NCBI RefSeq assembly: GCF_024158025.1
Contig: NZ_JAMZEL010000003.1
Coordinates: 471,914 to 535,913 of the forward strand
DNA: 64,000 nt
Direction: 5' to 3'
DNA from: Runella salmonicolor
Lineage (GTDB): Bacteria; Bacteroidota; Bacteroidia; Cytophagales; Spirosomataceae
In this document: piece by piece, positions 17,513-25,441 of the stretch
Layout: each line of letters opens with the position of its first letter
Numbering within the stretch: position 1 is the first letter of the stretch
The notes under the pieces: model-generated
What the model was told of the DNA's origin: nothing
The model's input: only the letters and a program-made list of their open reading frames with translations
The model's database searches: none
Translations under genes and position numbers: made by a program

Positions 17513-18409
17513 ATGAAAGTTTCTTTAGAATTTAAACTTATTTTTTGTCTGTTCTCAATCTTGATTTTGACGGGGTTTCAGCGGATTTCTGACGATAACA
17601 CCTACGTAAATGACCTTAAAACATGGCATCAAAAACGCATTGAAGGCCTCAAAGCCGAAAATGGTTGGTTAAATTTAGCGGGCCTGTTTTGGTTGGAAGA
17701 AGGCAAGAACAGTTTCGGAGCCGATGCTAAAAACAACGTAGTCTTTCCCGCGGGGAAGAGCGCACCCTTGCTGGGCTATTTTACTCTCAAAAACGGCGAA
17801 GTTTGGGTTGATATTGAACCCAATGCGAAGGTATCGGTCAATAAAAAACCTGTTAACTCGCTTAAAATTTTTCCTTCTGAACCTAACATCGTACTCGAAA
17901 GCGGCTCTTTGCGGTGGTTTGTGATTAAGCGCGGGACTAAATTTGGGATACGTCTTCGGGATTTAGAGAGTCCAGAATTACGGCATTTTGCAGGCGTAAA
18001 AACCTACTCAATTGACCCCAAATGGCGCATAGAAGCCAAACTAGAACCAGCGACAACTGATAAAAAAATCGCGATTACGGATGTAACAGGCCAAACATCG
18101 CTGCAAGCGTCTCCCGGTACGTTGGTTTTTACTGTTGATGGAAAAGAACACCGTTTGGATGCCGTAGAAAGTGAAGAGCAATTATTTATTCTTTTTGCCG
18201 ATCAAACCAGTGGCAAAGAAACCTACGGAGCAGGGCGTTTTTTGTACGCCGAAAAGCCAAACGAACGCGGAATCACCGTTCTGGATTTTAATAAATCCAT
18301 CAATCCACCTTGTGCATTTACGACTTTTGCCACCTGTCCGTTGCCACCCAAGCAAAATCGCTTATCTATTGCGGTGACGGCGGGAGAGAAAAACTATGGA
18401 AATCATTAA
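17513..18409 (+). CDS. DUF1684 exported protein
   Basis: A 298-residue protein with an N-terminal hydrophobic segment (LIFCLFSILILTGF), probably a signal peptide or anchor. It carries the DUF1684 pattern: WHQKRIEGLKAENGWLNLAG near residue 38, then RDLESPELRHFAG, and a closing NPPCAFTTFATCPLPP with conserved cysteines. The family's biochemical role is not known to me. A strong bidirectional terminator follows immediately. Confidence 0.85.
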   Translation: MKVSLEFKLIFCLFSILILTGFQRISDDNTYVNDLKTWHQKRIEGLKAENGWLNLAGLFWLEEGKNSFGADAKNNVVFPAGKSAPLLGYFTLKNGEVWVDIEPNAKVSVNKKPVNSLKIFPSEPNIVLESGSLRWFVIKRGTKFGIRLRDLESPELRHFAGVKTYSIDPKWRIEAKLEPATTDKKIAITDVTGQTSLQASPGTLVFTVDGKEHRLDAVESEEQLFILFADQTSGKETYGAGRFLYAEKPNERGITVLDFNKSINPPCAFTTFATCPLPPKQNRLSIAVTAGEKNYGNH

Positions 18410-18422
18410 TGAGTGCCGACAT

Positions 18423-18469
18423 AAATCAAAGGCCGCGCAAGGAACCCCTCCTTACGCGGCTTTTGATTT
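18423..18469. terminator. Bidirectional terminator between convergent genes
   Basis: A 15-bp stem of AAATCAAAGGCCGCG against CGCGGCTTTTGATTT has a single G-T pair, and an inner AAGGA/TCCTT extension lies in the loop. It lies between the DUF1684 stop (18409) and the end of the minus-strand protease, whose stop codon it overlaps. Confidence 0.85.
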
Positions 18470-21407
18470 ATTGACAACCTGAAGGATACGCGGTGAATGT
18501 CGTCGTGGCATTTGCCGTGACGTTGAATGTTGGATTGAGTTGTACGTAATTCCCCCCCCGATAGATTACTGTACCGTCAGTGATGGTATTGGTTGCAATG
18601 ACTGATTGCGCAGCCTGCACGACGGTAGATGCTGAAATCGTGGTGGATTGGCTAATGGACGGCGTACAGGGCAAAATAGTAATGCTTACAACATTACTGC
18701 TCAACTCCCCGCAAATAACCAAATTTGCTAAGTCTATCTGTAATGCGTAGAAGGACCCGCCGATTTTTGTTAGCAAACTTGACTCATGCGCCGTCAGATA
18801 GGAGACCCCGTACACGCTGTAACTGCCTGCTTCATACGTCGATGGATTGCTCAAATTGGCCGTGGGGGCAATATCAACGACGTTACCTGTTGTGTTATTA
18901 ACAATGACATACTGGTAAGAATAACTCGCGCCCGGATTGAAATATTGATTTACTCCGAGTGTGCCACCCGTAGGAGTGGTGAAAGAGATAGAATAGGAAG
19001 AAAGGGTACGTGGATTAAAATTGCCAGGTCTTGTCAATGCAAGATAATATTGAATACCTGGCTGTAAGGTAACGGAAACGTTCAAACGAACATTTTGATT
19101 ATTGAGGTTACGCGTTGAGCCAAGAAAGTTAGTACAACCGGAATCCGGTACAAAGGAATTTTGATAGAGATTTAAAATTTCAAAAGTGCTGCTACTTGTT
19201 GCACTGAAGGTATAGGTTCCGACTAAATTTACTTGAAAGGGATAAATATCATAAAGGGAAGTATCAGGACCCAAATTTACACAATTTGTTCCAAAAAGGC
19301 CGGCAAAGGTACTTTGTAAATCTCCAGCAAGCAGGCTTCCCGTGACGGGAGAGCTATATTCGGTAGTGTACTGCGGAGAGAGCGACAATGCCAATGCTGA
19401 ACTACCTGCGTAAGCGGTAATGCTGTTGGTGGGAGCAAGGGAGGTTCCGGTGGCTATGCAGCTTGATGTGTTGACAATGGTGATGTGGGCGTTGTTGATG
19501 TCAAAGAAAATATTGCCGACGGCTTCGATTTTAATACGGCCAGTCGAAGTAACGTAATTAGGCACTATCAGTGTTTCGGAGCCGTCGTTTGAAGTACTTG
19601 CCGATAATACGTACGGAAAGGTCAGGCCTCCATCTTTAGAAAACATAATCTTTACATTACTGCAATTGACGGGCGCCCCATCTGTTCCGTTTACATCCCA
19701 GGTTAGCGTAAATGTAGTGCTTCCGTTGGCGTTTAAAGTGGTGGCGGTATTTTGGGAGGTGATGGCAAATGGTCCTGAGCTTGCCACTGTGATAGATGTT
19801 GCATCAAAATGTACTCCGCCACCACCTGGATGGTTGTCTTTAGCCGTGAGTCTAAAAGTCATCGTTCGGGCTACCTGCGGAAGTTCCTCGCCGTCGAGGT
19901 CAGGGGCATCGTTGGCATTATTAAGAATAAAGGAAAGTGCTGGTAAGGTTCTGACCGGATTTGTGGAAATACTGCTTCTAAACAAGGGAGCCGTAGTACT
20001 GCTAGCCGCCGAACTTCCTATCAGGCCTGCGTCGCCAGATACCGCAAGGTCATATTGTTCCCATTGGTAGGTAAGGGCGTCGCCGTTGGCATCCGTACCA
20101 GAGCCAGTCAATACAAAGGGCGTTCCTTTGGGAATGGTGTAGTCAGCTCCCGCATTGGCTACGGGAGGAGTGTTGCCAGTAGCTGATGTGGTGGGGCATG
20201 ACCCTTGTGTACTGCTAAAAGAATTGATGACGGTCTTAATCGTATTGGTATGGAAATACGTTTGACGGGAGCCCGTCAGGTTTTGGGGCGAACAGGCCCC
20301 CTGATAGGACATCAGGGTAGAGCCACTAGCGGGTTCATACGCTCCAGACGCCATTCGGTTGCTGCCTGCACACGCGCCTGTATTGGCATTGAAAGTGTGC
20401 GGCGCATTGTATTGATGTGCCACTTCGTGCGCAAATACCATTACAATCATGGCATCAGGAGCCGAAAATCCCGCGGTTTCTGTGTATTGGGTCCAAGCCC
20501 TTGACTTTGAGGTGTTTGTACAGGGGGTAGGCCCTGCTACTCCGTTTGCCCCCGCTGTATTCCCAGAAGCGGGTGGATTGGTGCCTGTATAATGAAGCAA
20601 ATGGCCAATGTCGTAATTAGCGTAAGGTAGTGTTGAGGTGGTATTGAGAGAGTCAAAAATAGACTGAGCGCGAGAGGTAGAGGCAGTAGACGTAGTAACA
20701 TTCCCAATAGATACCACTGCTGCTAGCGTAAAATGCACTGCTACTTCGTTTTCCCAAATCGCATTGGTCAAGTTAACAATCGTGGCGATTCGTGATACAG
20801 TATTAGTGTCATTGCGAGCGGTAAATTCGCCAGTGGCTACAATCGCCATGCGATAAGTTCGAAGGGTTGCGCCATTGCTGTATTCTTGAGATTGAATTAA
20901 TCGACCATTACGGGAAATTGCCCCAAAGGCATTTCCGTTGGTAAAGCATCCCTGCTCTCCTTCTATTTCACTGGGAGAAAGGATTTTGTAAGTTCCTTCC
21001 TTGACATTGACAGGCTCAATGTATTTGTATCCTTCTGGAGACACAATGATGCCATGAAATCCTCTGGGAGAAATATCAAAACGAATAATTTCTTTTGGGT
21101 TATCAATATTGACTCCATGGTATGTTTTTATGGTAGGGAACTGAGTAGAGAGTTCTGGAGATAATACGTCATGCTCCATTACTCGATAGGACACCATAAC
21201 TCCCTTTTGGTTTGGCAATTTTACGGTTGGCTGCCTTGGGTTATTGGTTGTGTTTTGGAGATTTTGCGCAATGTTTTTAGGAGCTTTTAGTAAAGCTTTT
21301 TTCAATGAAATTATATCTAATGTGGTCGTTTGAGGCAAGTTTTGCGCCGATAAAGGAAGCGTATAACTAAAAATGAAACAGAGAAGCAATAAGTAAAATG
21401 ATTTCAT
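18468..21407 (-). CDS. Large secreted reprolysin-like zinc metalloprotease
   Basis: A 979-residue exported protein. The signal peptide (1-21) is followed by a propeptide-like region to about 180 and a catalytic domain with extended zinc motif HEVAHQYNAPH (327-337) and Met-turn candidate SGSTLMSYQGAC. A PKD/Ig-like module (about 415-460) and beta-sandwich segments follow. The C-terminus (about 920-979, with ITDGTVIYRGGNYVQLNPTF) resembles the so-called 3-coathanger stack domain. It lacks the type-A T9SS tail seen on the protease at 9246. It is flanked by its own terminator. Confidence 0.87.
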   Translation of the reverse strand: MKSFYLLLLCFIFSYTLPLSAQNLPQTTTLDIISLKKALLKAPKNIAQNLQNTTNNPRQPTVKLPNQKGVMVSYRVMEHDVLSPELSTQFPTIKTYHGVNIDNPKEIIRFDISPRGFHGIIVSPEGYKYIEPVNVKEGTYKILSPSEIEGEQGCFTNGNAFGAISRNGRLIQSQEYSNGATLRTYRMAIVATGEFTARNDTNTVSRIATIVNLTNAIWENEVAVHFTLAAVVSIGNVTTSTASTSRAQSIFDSLNTTSTLPYANYDIGHLLHYTGTNPPASGNTAGANGVAGPTPCTNTSKSRAWTQYTETAGFSAPDAMIVMVFAHEVAHQYNAPHTFNANTGACAGSNRMASGAYEPASGSTLMSYQGACSPQNLTGSRQTYFHTNTIKTVINSFSSTQGSCPTTSATGNTPPVANAGADYTIPKGTPFVLTGSGTDANGDALTYQWEQYDLAVSGDAGLIGSSAASSTTAPLFRSSISTNPVRTLPALSFILNNANDAPDLDGEELPQVARTMTFRLTAKDNHPGGGGVHFDATSITVASSGPFAITSQNTATTLNANGSTTFTLTWDVNGTDGAPVNCSNVKIMFSKDGGLTFPYVLSASTSNDGSETLIVPNYVTSTGRIKIEAVGNIFFDINNAHITIVNTSSCIATGTSLAPTNSITAYAGSSALALSLSPQYTTEYSSPVTGSLLAGDLQSTFAGLFGTNCVNLGPDTSLYDIYPFQVNLVGTYTFSATSSSTFEILNLYQNSFVPDSGCTNFLGSTRNLNNQNVRLNVSVTLQPGIQYYLALTRPGNFNPRTLSSYSISFTTPTGGTLGVNQYFNPGASYSYQYVIVNNTTGNVVDIAPTANLSNPSTYEAGSYSVYGVSYLTAHESSLLTKIGGSFYALQIDLANLVICGELSSNVVSITILPCTPSISQSTTISASTVVQAAQSVIATNTITDGTVIYRGGNYVQLNPTFNVTANATTTFTAYPSGCQ

Positions 21408-21708
21408 AAAAGGAGGTTTTTATGATAGCCCAGTCGTAAATAATAACTTTTTTGACCAAAATATATGTCTTTTAAATTGGTTATCAATGCATTAAAAGCA
21501 AAAAAATAATTAGCTTAAATTAATATATTCCAATTTATTGAACGCATTCGGACGTGTAAGGATATAAAACAACTAGAGTGTAGCTTAAGACGAATTAACA
21601 AAAACCAGTAAGGTTGTTATTTTTTTTATGCTGATTAAAAAAGAAAAAGCTCCAAATCAGCGATTTGGAGCTTTTAAATTAACCCACCTATAATTAAAAA
21701 GTTTGCAC
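21408..21708. other. Intergenic region upstream of the large protease
   Basis: About 300 bp, A/T-rich, with no gene visible. It contains the metY terminator (21647-21673) and presumably the promoter of the minus-strand protease; no clear TAnnTTTG element stands out. Confidence 0.5.
21647..21673 (-). terminator. Terminator of metY
   Basis: AAGCTCCAAATC pairs with GATTTGGAGCTT around a 3-nt loop, with A and T runs on each side. It lies about 35 bp past the end of the minus-strand O-acetylhomoserine sulfhydrylase gene. Confidence 0.85.
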
Positions 21709-22995
21709 TTACAACTTGCTTAATGCTTGCTCAATATCGGCCTTAATATCGTCGATATGCTCAATGCCGACCGAAAGACGTAGTTGGTTGGGGTCAACTC
21801 CCGCCGTAACTTGCTCTGCTTCTGAAAGTTGGGAGTGTGTGGTAGACGCAGGGTGAATGATGAGCGTTTTTGAATCGCCTACATTGGCCAAATGGCTGAT
21901 TAACTCAAGACTGTTTACAAACTTCTCAGCCTGTGCTTTATCACCTTTTATCTTAAAAGAAAGCACTCCACCAAAGCCCCGTGTGAGGTATTTTTTCGCT
22001 AATTCGTGGTAGGGACTGCTTTCCAGTCCTAAGTAATTAACGCTCTCAACGGCAGGGTGTTGTTGTAGCCATTTTGCCAGATTTAGTGCATTTTCGCCGA
22101 TGCGCTCTACCCTTAGCGTAAGGGTTTCTAAGCCTTGCAGCAACAAGAATGAATTGAACGGTGATTGAGAAGGCCCCCAATCGCGCAGGCCTTCTACGCG
22201 GGCGCGAATGATGAACTGAATGTTGCCAAAAGGACCGCCGATGCCAAATACGTCGTTGAGTACCAACCCGTGATAACTTGGCGACGGAGCGGTAAATTGA
22301 GGGTATTTACCGTTGCCCCAGTTAAAGGTACCTGCATCTACAATCACCCCGCCCATGGTAGTGCCATGGCCGCCGATCCACTTTGTAGCCGATTCAACCA
22401 CGATGTGCGCGCCGTGTTTGATGGGTTGTGCAATGGCACCGCCCGCTCCAAAGGTATTGTCAACGATTATGGGTAAGTCGTATTTCTGCGCCAGTTTGGC
22501 AAATGCGTCAAAATCAGGGACATTGAAGCCCGGATTTCCGATGGTTTCCAAGTAAAGGAACTTGGTTTTTTCGTCAATCAATTTCTCAAAATCTTCAACT
22601 TTATCACCCGACACAAAACGGGCTTCTACGCCGATGTTTTTGAACGAGTTTTTGAATTGATTGTAAGAGCCACCGTACAGAAAAGAAGTTGTAACAAAAT
22701 TGTCGCCGACGGTTGTGATATTATTTATCGCTAAAAATTGTGCCGAATGCCCTGATGCCGTCGCCAATGCCGCAACCCCACCTTCGAGCGCCGCTATGCG
22801 TTTTTCGAAGACATCGTTTGTGGGGTTCATGATACGGGAGTAAATGTTTCCGAACTCTTTGAGTGCAAATAGATTAGCCCCATGTTCGGCATTGTTAAAA
22901 ACGAAAGAAGTCGTTTGGTAAATAGGGACCGCACGGGCATTGGTGGTCGGGTCGGGGGCTTGTCCTGCGTGAAGTTGGAGCGTTTCAAATTTCAT
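21709..22995 (-). CDS. metY: O-acetylhomoserine aminocarboxypropyltransferase (sulfhydrylase)
   Basis: A 428-residue PLP enzyme that makes homocysteine (or methionine) from O-acetylhomoserine and sulfide (or methanethiol). The start is the ATG at 22995, MKFETLQLHAGQ; the frame runs 30 residues further upstream, but those are not family-like. PLP-binding lysine is K205 in ESATKWIGGHG, and the C-terminus has the family's LRLSVGIEHIDDI. Cystathionine gamma-synthase/lyase relatives are shorter, which favours MetY. A 10-bp near-perfect stem lies in the leader region (23060-23113), but I could not match it to a SAM riboswitch. Confidence 0.93.
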   Translation of the reverse strand: MKFETLQLHAGQAPDPTTNARAVPIYQTTSFVFNNAEHGANLFALKEFGNIYSRIMNPTNDVFEKRIAALEGGVAALATASGHSAQFLAINNITTVGDNFVTTSFLYGGSYNQFKNSFKNIGVEARFVSGDKVEDFEKLIDEKTKFLYLETIGNPGFNVPDFDAFAKLAQKYDLPIIVDNTFGAGGAIAQPIKHGAHIVVESATKWIGGHGTTMGGVIVDAGTFNWGNGKYPQFTAPSPSYHGLVLNDVFGIGGPFGNIQFIIRARVEGLRDWGPSQSPFNSFLLLQGLETLTLRVERIGENALNLAKWLQQHPAVESVNYLGLESSPYHELAKKYLTRGFGGVLSFKIKGDKAQAEKFVNSLELISHLANVGDSKTLIIHPASTTHSQLSEAEQVTAGVDPNQLRLSVGIEHIDDIKADIEQALSKL

Positions 22996-23319
22996 AAAAC
23001 TGTTTTTTGTTAGATGTAAATGAATCTGAGTGATTGGAAAAACGAGAAAAGGTTTTTTCACGAAGCACTTCTTAACTAAAGACAAGCAACTGCCTTTTTT
23101 CTTAGTGTTTCGTAAAAAAAGACAAAAAATTGTGCGTTGGCTGTTTTGATGGCAGCGAGAATTTCTAATAATTCACCCAATTTAGCTATAATATTAAGGA
23201 GTAGGTGAGTTTTGATTCGAGAACTGACATGGTCAAGGTGTTTATGTCTACAATTGAATAAAATGGTATAAAAATCTAGCCTTTTTGGGATTAACCAATC
23301 TGTTTTTAGGTGTAAAAGT

Positions 23320-23345
23320 ACCGTCGAGCAAATTTGCTCGACGGT
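23320..23345. repeat. Perfect 26-bp palindrome
   Basis: ACCGTCGAGCAAA is followed directly by its exact reverse complement TTTGCTCGACGGT, with no spacer. No T-tract follows, so it is not a classical terminator. It could be an operator, a repetitive palindrome or part of a structured RNA. Confidence 0.85.
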
Positions 23346-23363
23346 GTCCCCTCATTTTCAGTA

Positions 23364-23397
23364 TTTGGCGGCGTCATGTGCCGCATTGGCCGCCAAA
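23364..23397. repeat. Inverted repeat TTTGGCGGC / GCCGCCAAA
   Basis: Perfect 9-bp arms are separated by 16 bp, 18 bp after the 26-bp palindrome. Together the two form a compact structured block with no gene. Confidence 0.7.
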
Positions 23398-23680
23398 TTG
23401 ACATCTAACTGAAAACCTTTAACAACTAAACTACAAAATCGGACTCAGGTAAATAATTTATTTAATCCATATATAAAGTATATTAAAATAAAGACTAATT
23501 TTATTTTTGGTTCTAGCCTAAGTGTACGATTAGACCAAGTTTATTTATTCTCTTTAATGTCTAGCGATTTAATTCCATTACAAATATGGATAAAATTGCC
23601 TGAAAATTCCAAGGGTTACACTGAAAAACTTTATGATTTTTGTTTTACGGCTCATATTTTGCTGGGTTTTCACACTATTT

Positions 23681-23711
23681 TTTGTGCTTTTCTCAAAAAA
23701 AGCTACCTTTG
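23681..23711 (+). promoter_or_regulatory. Consensus Bacteroidota promoter of rpsF-rpsR-rplI
   Basis: TTTG (23681-23684), a 19-bp spacer and TACCTTTG (23704-23711) match the -33/-7 consensus exactly. Transcription would begin near 23718, giving a 45-nt leader that opens with a small CTCAT/ATGAG hairpin. Confidence 0.85.
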
Positions 23712-23762
23712 CGCCCTCATTTACAATGAGTTCATTAGTATAACCATTTAACAATTCTCAGT

Positions 23763-24137
23763 ATGTTTACAAAACAGTATGAGATGGTGTTCATTTTAAC
23801 TCCCGTTTTATCTGATCAACAGATGAAGGACACCATTGAGAAGTTCCGCAAAATCCTTACCGACAACGGTGCGGAGCTCGTACACGAAGAAAATTGGGGC
23901 CTAAAAAAATTGGCTTATCCAATTCAGAACAAGAACACAGGTTTTTATCACCTCATTGAGTTCAAGTCTGCGCCTTCTTTGATTCAAGTCGTTGAGACTG
24001 AATTCCGTCGCGATGAGCGCGTAATGCGCTATTTGACGGTAGCTATGGAAAAACACCACGTAACGTATGCCGAGCGCAAACGCAGTGGATTAGTTGGAAG
24101 AAAACAAACCGAAACAGCTAAGGAGGGCGACGCATAA
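23763..24137 (+). CDS. rpsF: 30S ribosomal protein S6
   Basis: A 124-residue protein of the small ribosomal subunit that binds 16S rRNA together with S18. It begins MFTKQYEMVFILTPVLSDQQ and contains the conserved ENWGLKKLAYPIQNKNTGFY. A basic C-terminal tail (after about residue 100) extends beyond the core. Its stop TAA shares its last A with the ATG of rpsR, so the two are translationally coupled. A strong consensus promoter stands 52 bp upstream. Confidence 0.98.
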   Translation: MFTKQYEMVFILTPVLSDQQMKDTIEKFRKILTDNGAELVHEENWGLKKLAYPIQNKNTGFYHLIEFKSAPSLIQVVETEFRRDERVMRYLTVAMEKHHVTYAERKRSGLVGRKQTETAKEGDA

Positions 24138-24388
24138 TGACACTAGTAAACGAACCAATCGAGCGTAATCAAAATCGCAAAAAGTATTGCCGCTTTAAGA
24201 AAGCCGGTATCAAATTCATCGATTACAAAGATCCTAACTTCCTTTTGAAGTTGATCAACGAGCAAGGTAAAATTTTGCCTCGCCGCCTGACAGGTACCTC
24301 TTTGAAGTACCAACGTAAGGTGTCGCAAGCCATCAAGCGTGCGCGTCACTTGGGACTATTGCCATACGTAGCTGATCAATTAAAGTAA
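24137..24388 (+). CDS. rpsR: 30S ribosomal protein S18
   Basis: An 83-residue basic protein of the 30S platform that pairs with S6. Family segments are KYCRFKKAGIKFIDYKD and the C-terminal RRLTGTSLKYQRKVSQAIKR. The start overlaps the rpsF stop by one base. rplI follows after 22 bp with a purine-rich GGAGAA just before its ATG region. The usual CxxC zinc pair of some S18 proteins is reduced to a single cysteine here. Confidence 0.98.
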   Translation: MTLVNEPIERNQNRKKYCRFKKAGIKFIDYKDPNFLLKLINEQGKILPRRLTGTSLKYQRKVSQAIKRARHLGLLPYVADQLK

Positions 24389-24410
24389 AAACGGAAGGAG
24401 AAAACTGACG

Positions 24411-24854
24411 ATGCAAGTTATTTTAAGAACTGATATTGCCGGACTAGGATATAAGAATGATATCTTAGAGGTGAAAGCCGGTTATGGTCGCAACTATCTT
24501 ATTCCGCAGGGATTTGCGGTGATGGCGACCGAGTCCAACAAGAAGCAATTGGCCGAAAACTTGAAGCAAGCTGCTCACAAGGCCGAAAAAATCAAAAAAG
24601 ACGCCGAAGATTTGGCAGCAGCCATCGGTGAAATGACCGTTGAAATCGCCGCTAAAGCGGGTGACAGCGGCAAAATCTTTGGTCGTGTAACGAGCATCCA
24701 AATTTCGGAAGCCCTCAAAGCCAAAGGATTTGACGTTGACCGTAAGAAAATCACGGTTGAAGACGTAAAAACCATCGGTACCTACAAAGCTACGCTTGAC
24801 CTTCACAAAGAAGTGAAACATGCCGTAACGGTAAATGTAGTAGCTGAAGCGTAA
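24411..24854 (+). CDS. rplI: 50S ribosomal protein L9
   Basis: A 147-residue large-subunit protein. The N-domain has MQVILRTDIAGLGYKNDILEVKAGYGRNYLIPQG, split here as the 23S-binding start (MQVILRTDIAGLG) and the GRNYLIPQGFA loop. A long connecting helix (about 45-80) leads to the C-domain, with SGKIFGRVTSIQI. It is the last gene of the rpsF operon and is followed by a strong terminator. An AAGGAG-like purine run precedes the ATG. Confidence 0.98.
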   Translation: MQVILRTDIAGLGYKNDILEVKAGYGRNYLIPQGFAVMATESNKKQLAENLKQAAHKAEKIKKDAEDLAAAIGEMTVEIAAKAGDSGKIFGRVTSIQISEALKAKGFDVDRKKITVEDVKTIGTYKATLDLHKEVKHAVTVNVVAEA

Positions 24855-24867
24855 TCAACGCTCAATA

Positions 24868-24907
24868 TAAAAAAAGTGGCGCTACCGAAAGGTGCGCCAC
24901 TTTTTTT
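24868..24907. terminator. Bidirectional terminator after rplI
   Basis: AGTGGCGC and GCGCCACT pair around an 11-nt loop, with seven A before and seven T after. It serves both the rpsF operon and the convergent YtxH-like gene. Confidence 0.9.
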
Positions 24908-24917
24908 GTGCCCTGCT

Positions 24918-25226
24918 CTAAGGCGTAGGAGGTGTGGTGGTTGGGGCAGAGCCGCCTTTGCCTCGGATATTGTCGAGCAAATCCTGAAGAATTTTCTCGA
25001 CTTCTGGTGAATATTTTTTGAGGGTATCGGAACCCTGGTTTTTGAGCTGCTCGAAATACTCCGGAATCTTTTCAAGGGAGTCTTCGGCCTCCGTTTTCAG
25101 GTCGCCCGCCTTAGATTTAAGGTCTTCGACCATTTTTTCGCCTTCGTCTGTTTTTAAATATTTGTGTAACGCTACCCCGGCAGCGGCTCCCAGAATAAAC
25201 GTAGCTAAGTGTTTGGCATTGACCAT
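24918..25226 (-). CDS. YtxH-like small membrane-associated protein
   Basis: A 102-residue protein. One N-terminal hydrophobic segment (ATFILGAAAGVALHKYL) is followed by a charged amphipathic helical region with many Lys/Glu pairs (KMVEDLKSKAGDLKTEAED) and a Pro/Thr-rich tail. This is the YtxH/gas-vesicle-GvpP-like layout; such proteins are often stress-linked, with no defined biochemical role. It converges with rplI across a shared terminator and is divergent from the suf genes. Confidence 0.8.
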   Translation of the reverse strand: MVNAKHLATFILGAAAGVALHKYLKTDEGEKMVEDLKSKAGDLKTEAEDSLEKIPEYFEQLKNQGSDTLKKYSPEVEKILQDLLDNIRGKGGSAPTTTPPTP

Positions 25227-25340
25227 GGTATTTGTGGTTTTAGTTTAAAAACATAAACAATATAACACGATTAGATGATGCAAAAAATGATTTTTACACC
25301 AACGGTTGGCTTTTTATTTAGACTTTATAAAACTCAACTC

Positions 25341-25348
25341 TAATTTTG
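25341..25348 (+). promoter_or_regulatory. -7 element TAATTTTG upstream of the suf genes
   Basis: The element matches TAnnTTTG. It would start transcription near 25355, about 85 nt before the GTG chosen for sufS. No good TTTG -33 box is present, only TTTA at about the right distance. Confidence 0.5.
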
Positions 25349-25441
25349 TGTGTTTTATTTCAATACAACAACGTTAATGTCGGCTACTTTACTATTTTGT
25401 TGACCATTAACGGGAATTACTCACCACTAATTTTCCATAAA

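Larger units (their letters stand above)
22996..23680. other. Long intergenic region with strong palindromes, between metY and rpsF
   Basis: No convincing gene lies here; the frame at 23557-23751 runs through the rpsF promoter and is rejected. Three structured elements are present: ACGAAGCACT/AGTGTTTCGT (23060-23113), a perfect 26-bp palindrome (23320-23345), and TTTGGCGGC/GCCGCCAAA arms (23364-23397). The remainder is A/T-rich. Confidence 0.6.

Noticed and set aside
22996..23120. SAM riboswitch before metY
   Set aside because: A hairpin can be drawn but I could not find the conserved core of any SAM riboswitch class.
23557..23751. 64-codon frame before rpsF
   Set aside because: It runs straight through the consensus rpsF promoter and start region and has no protein-like features.
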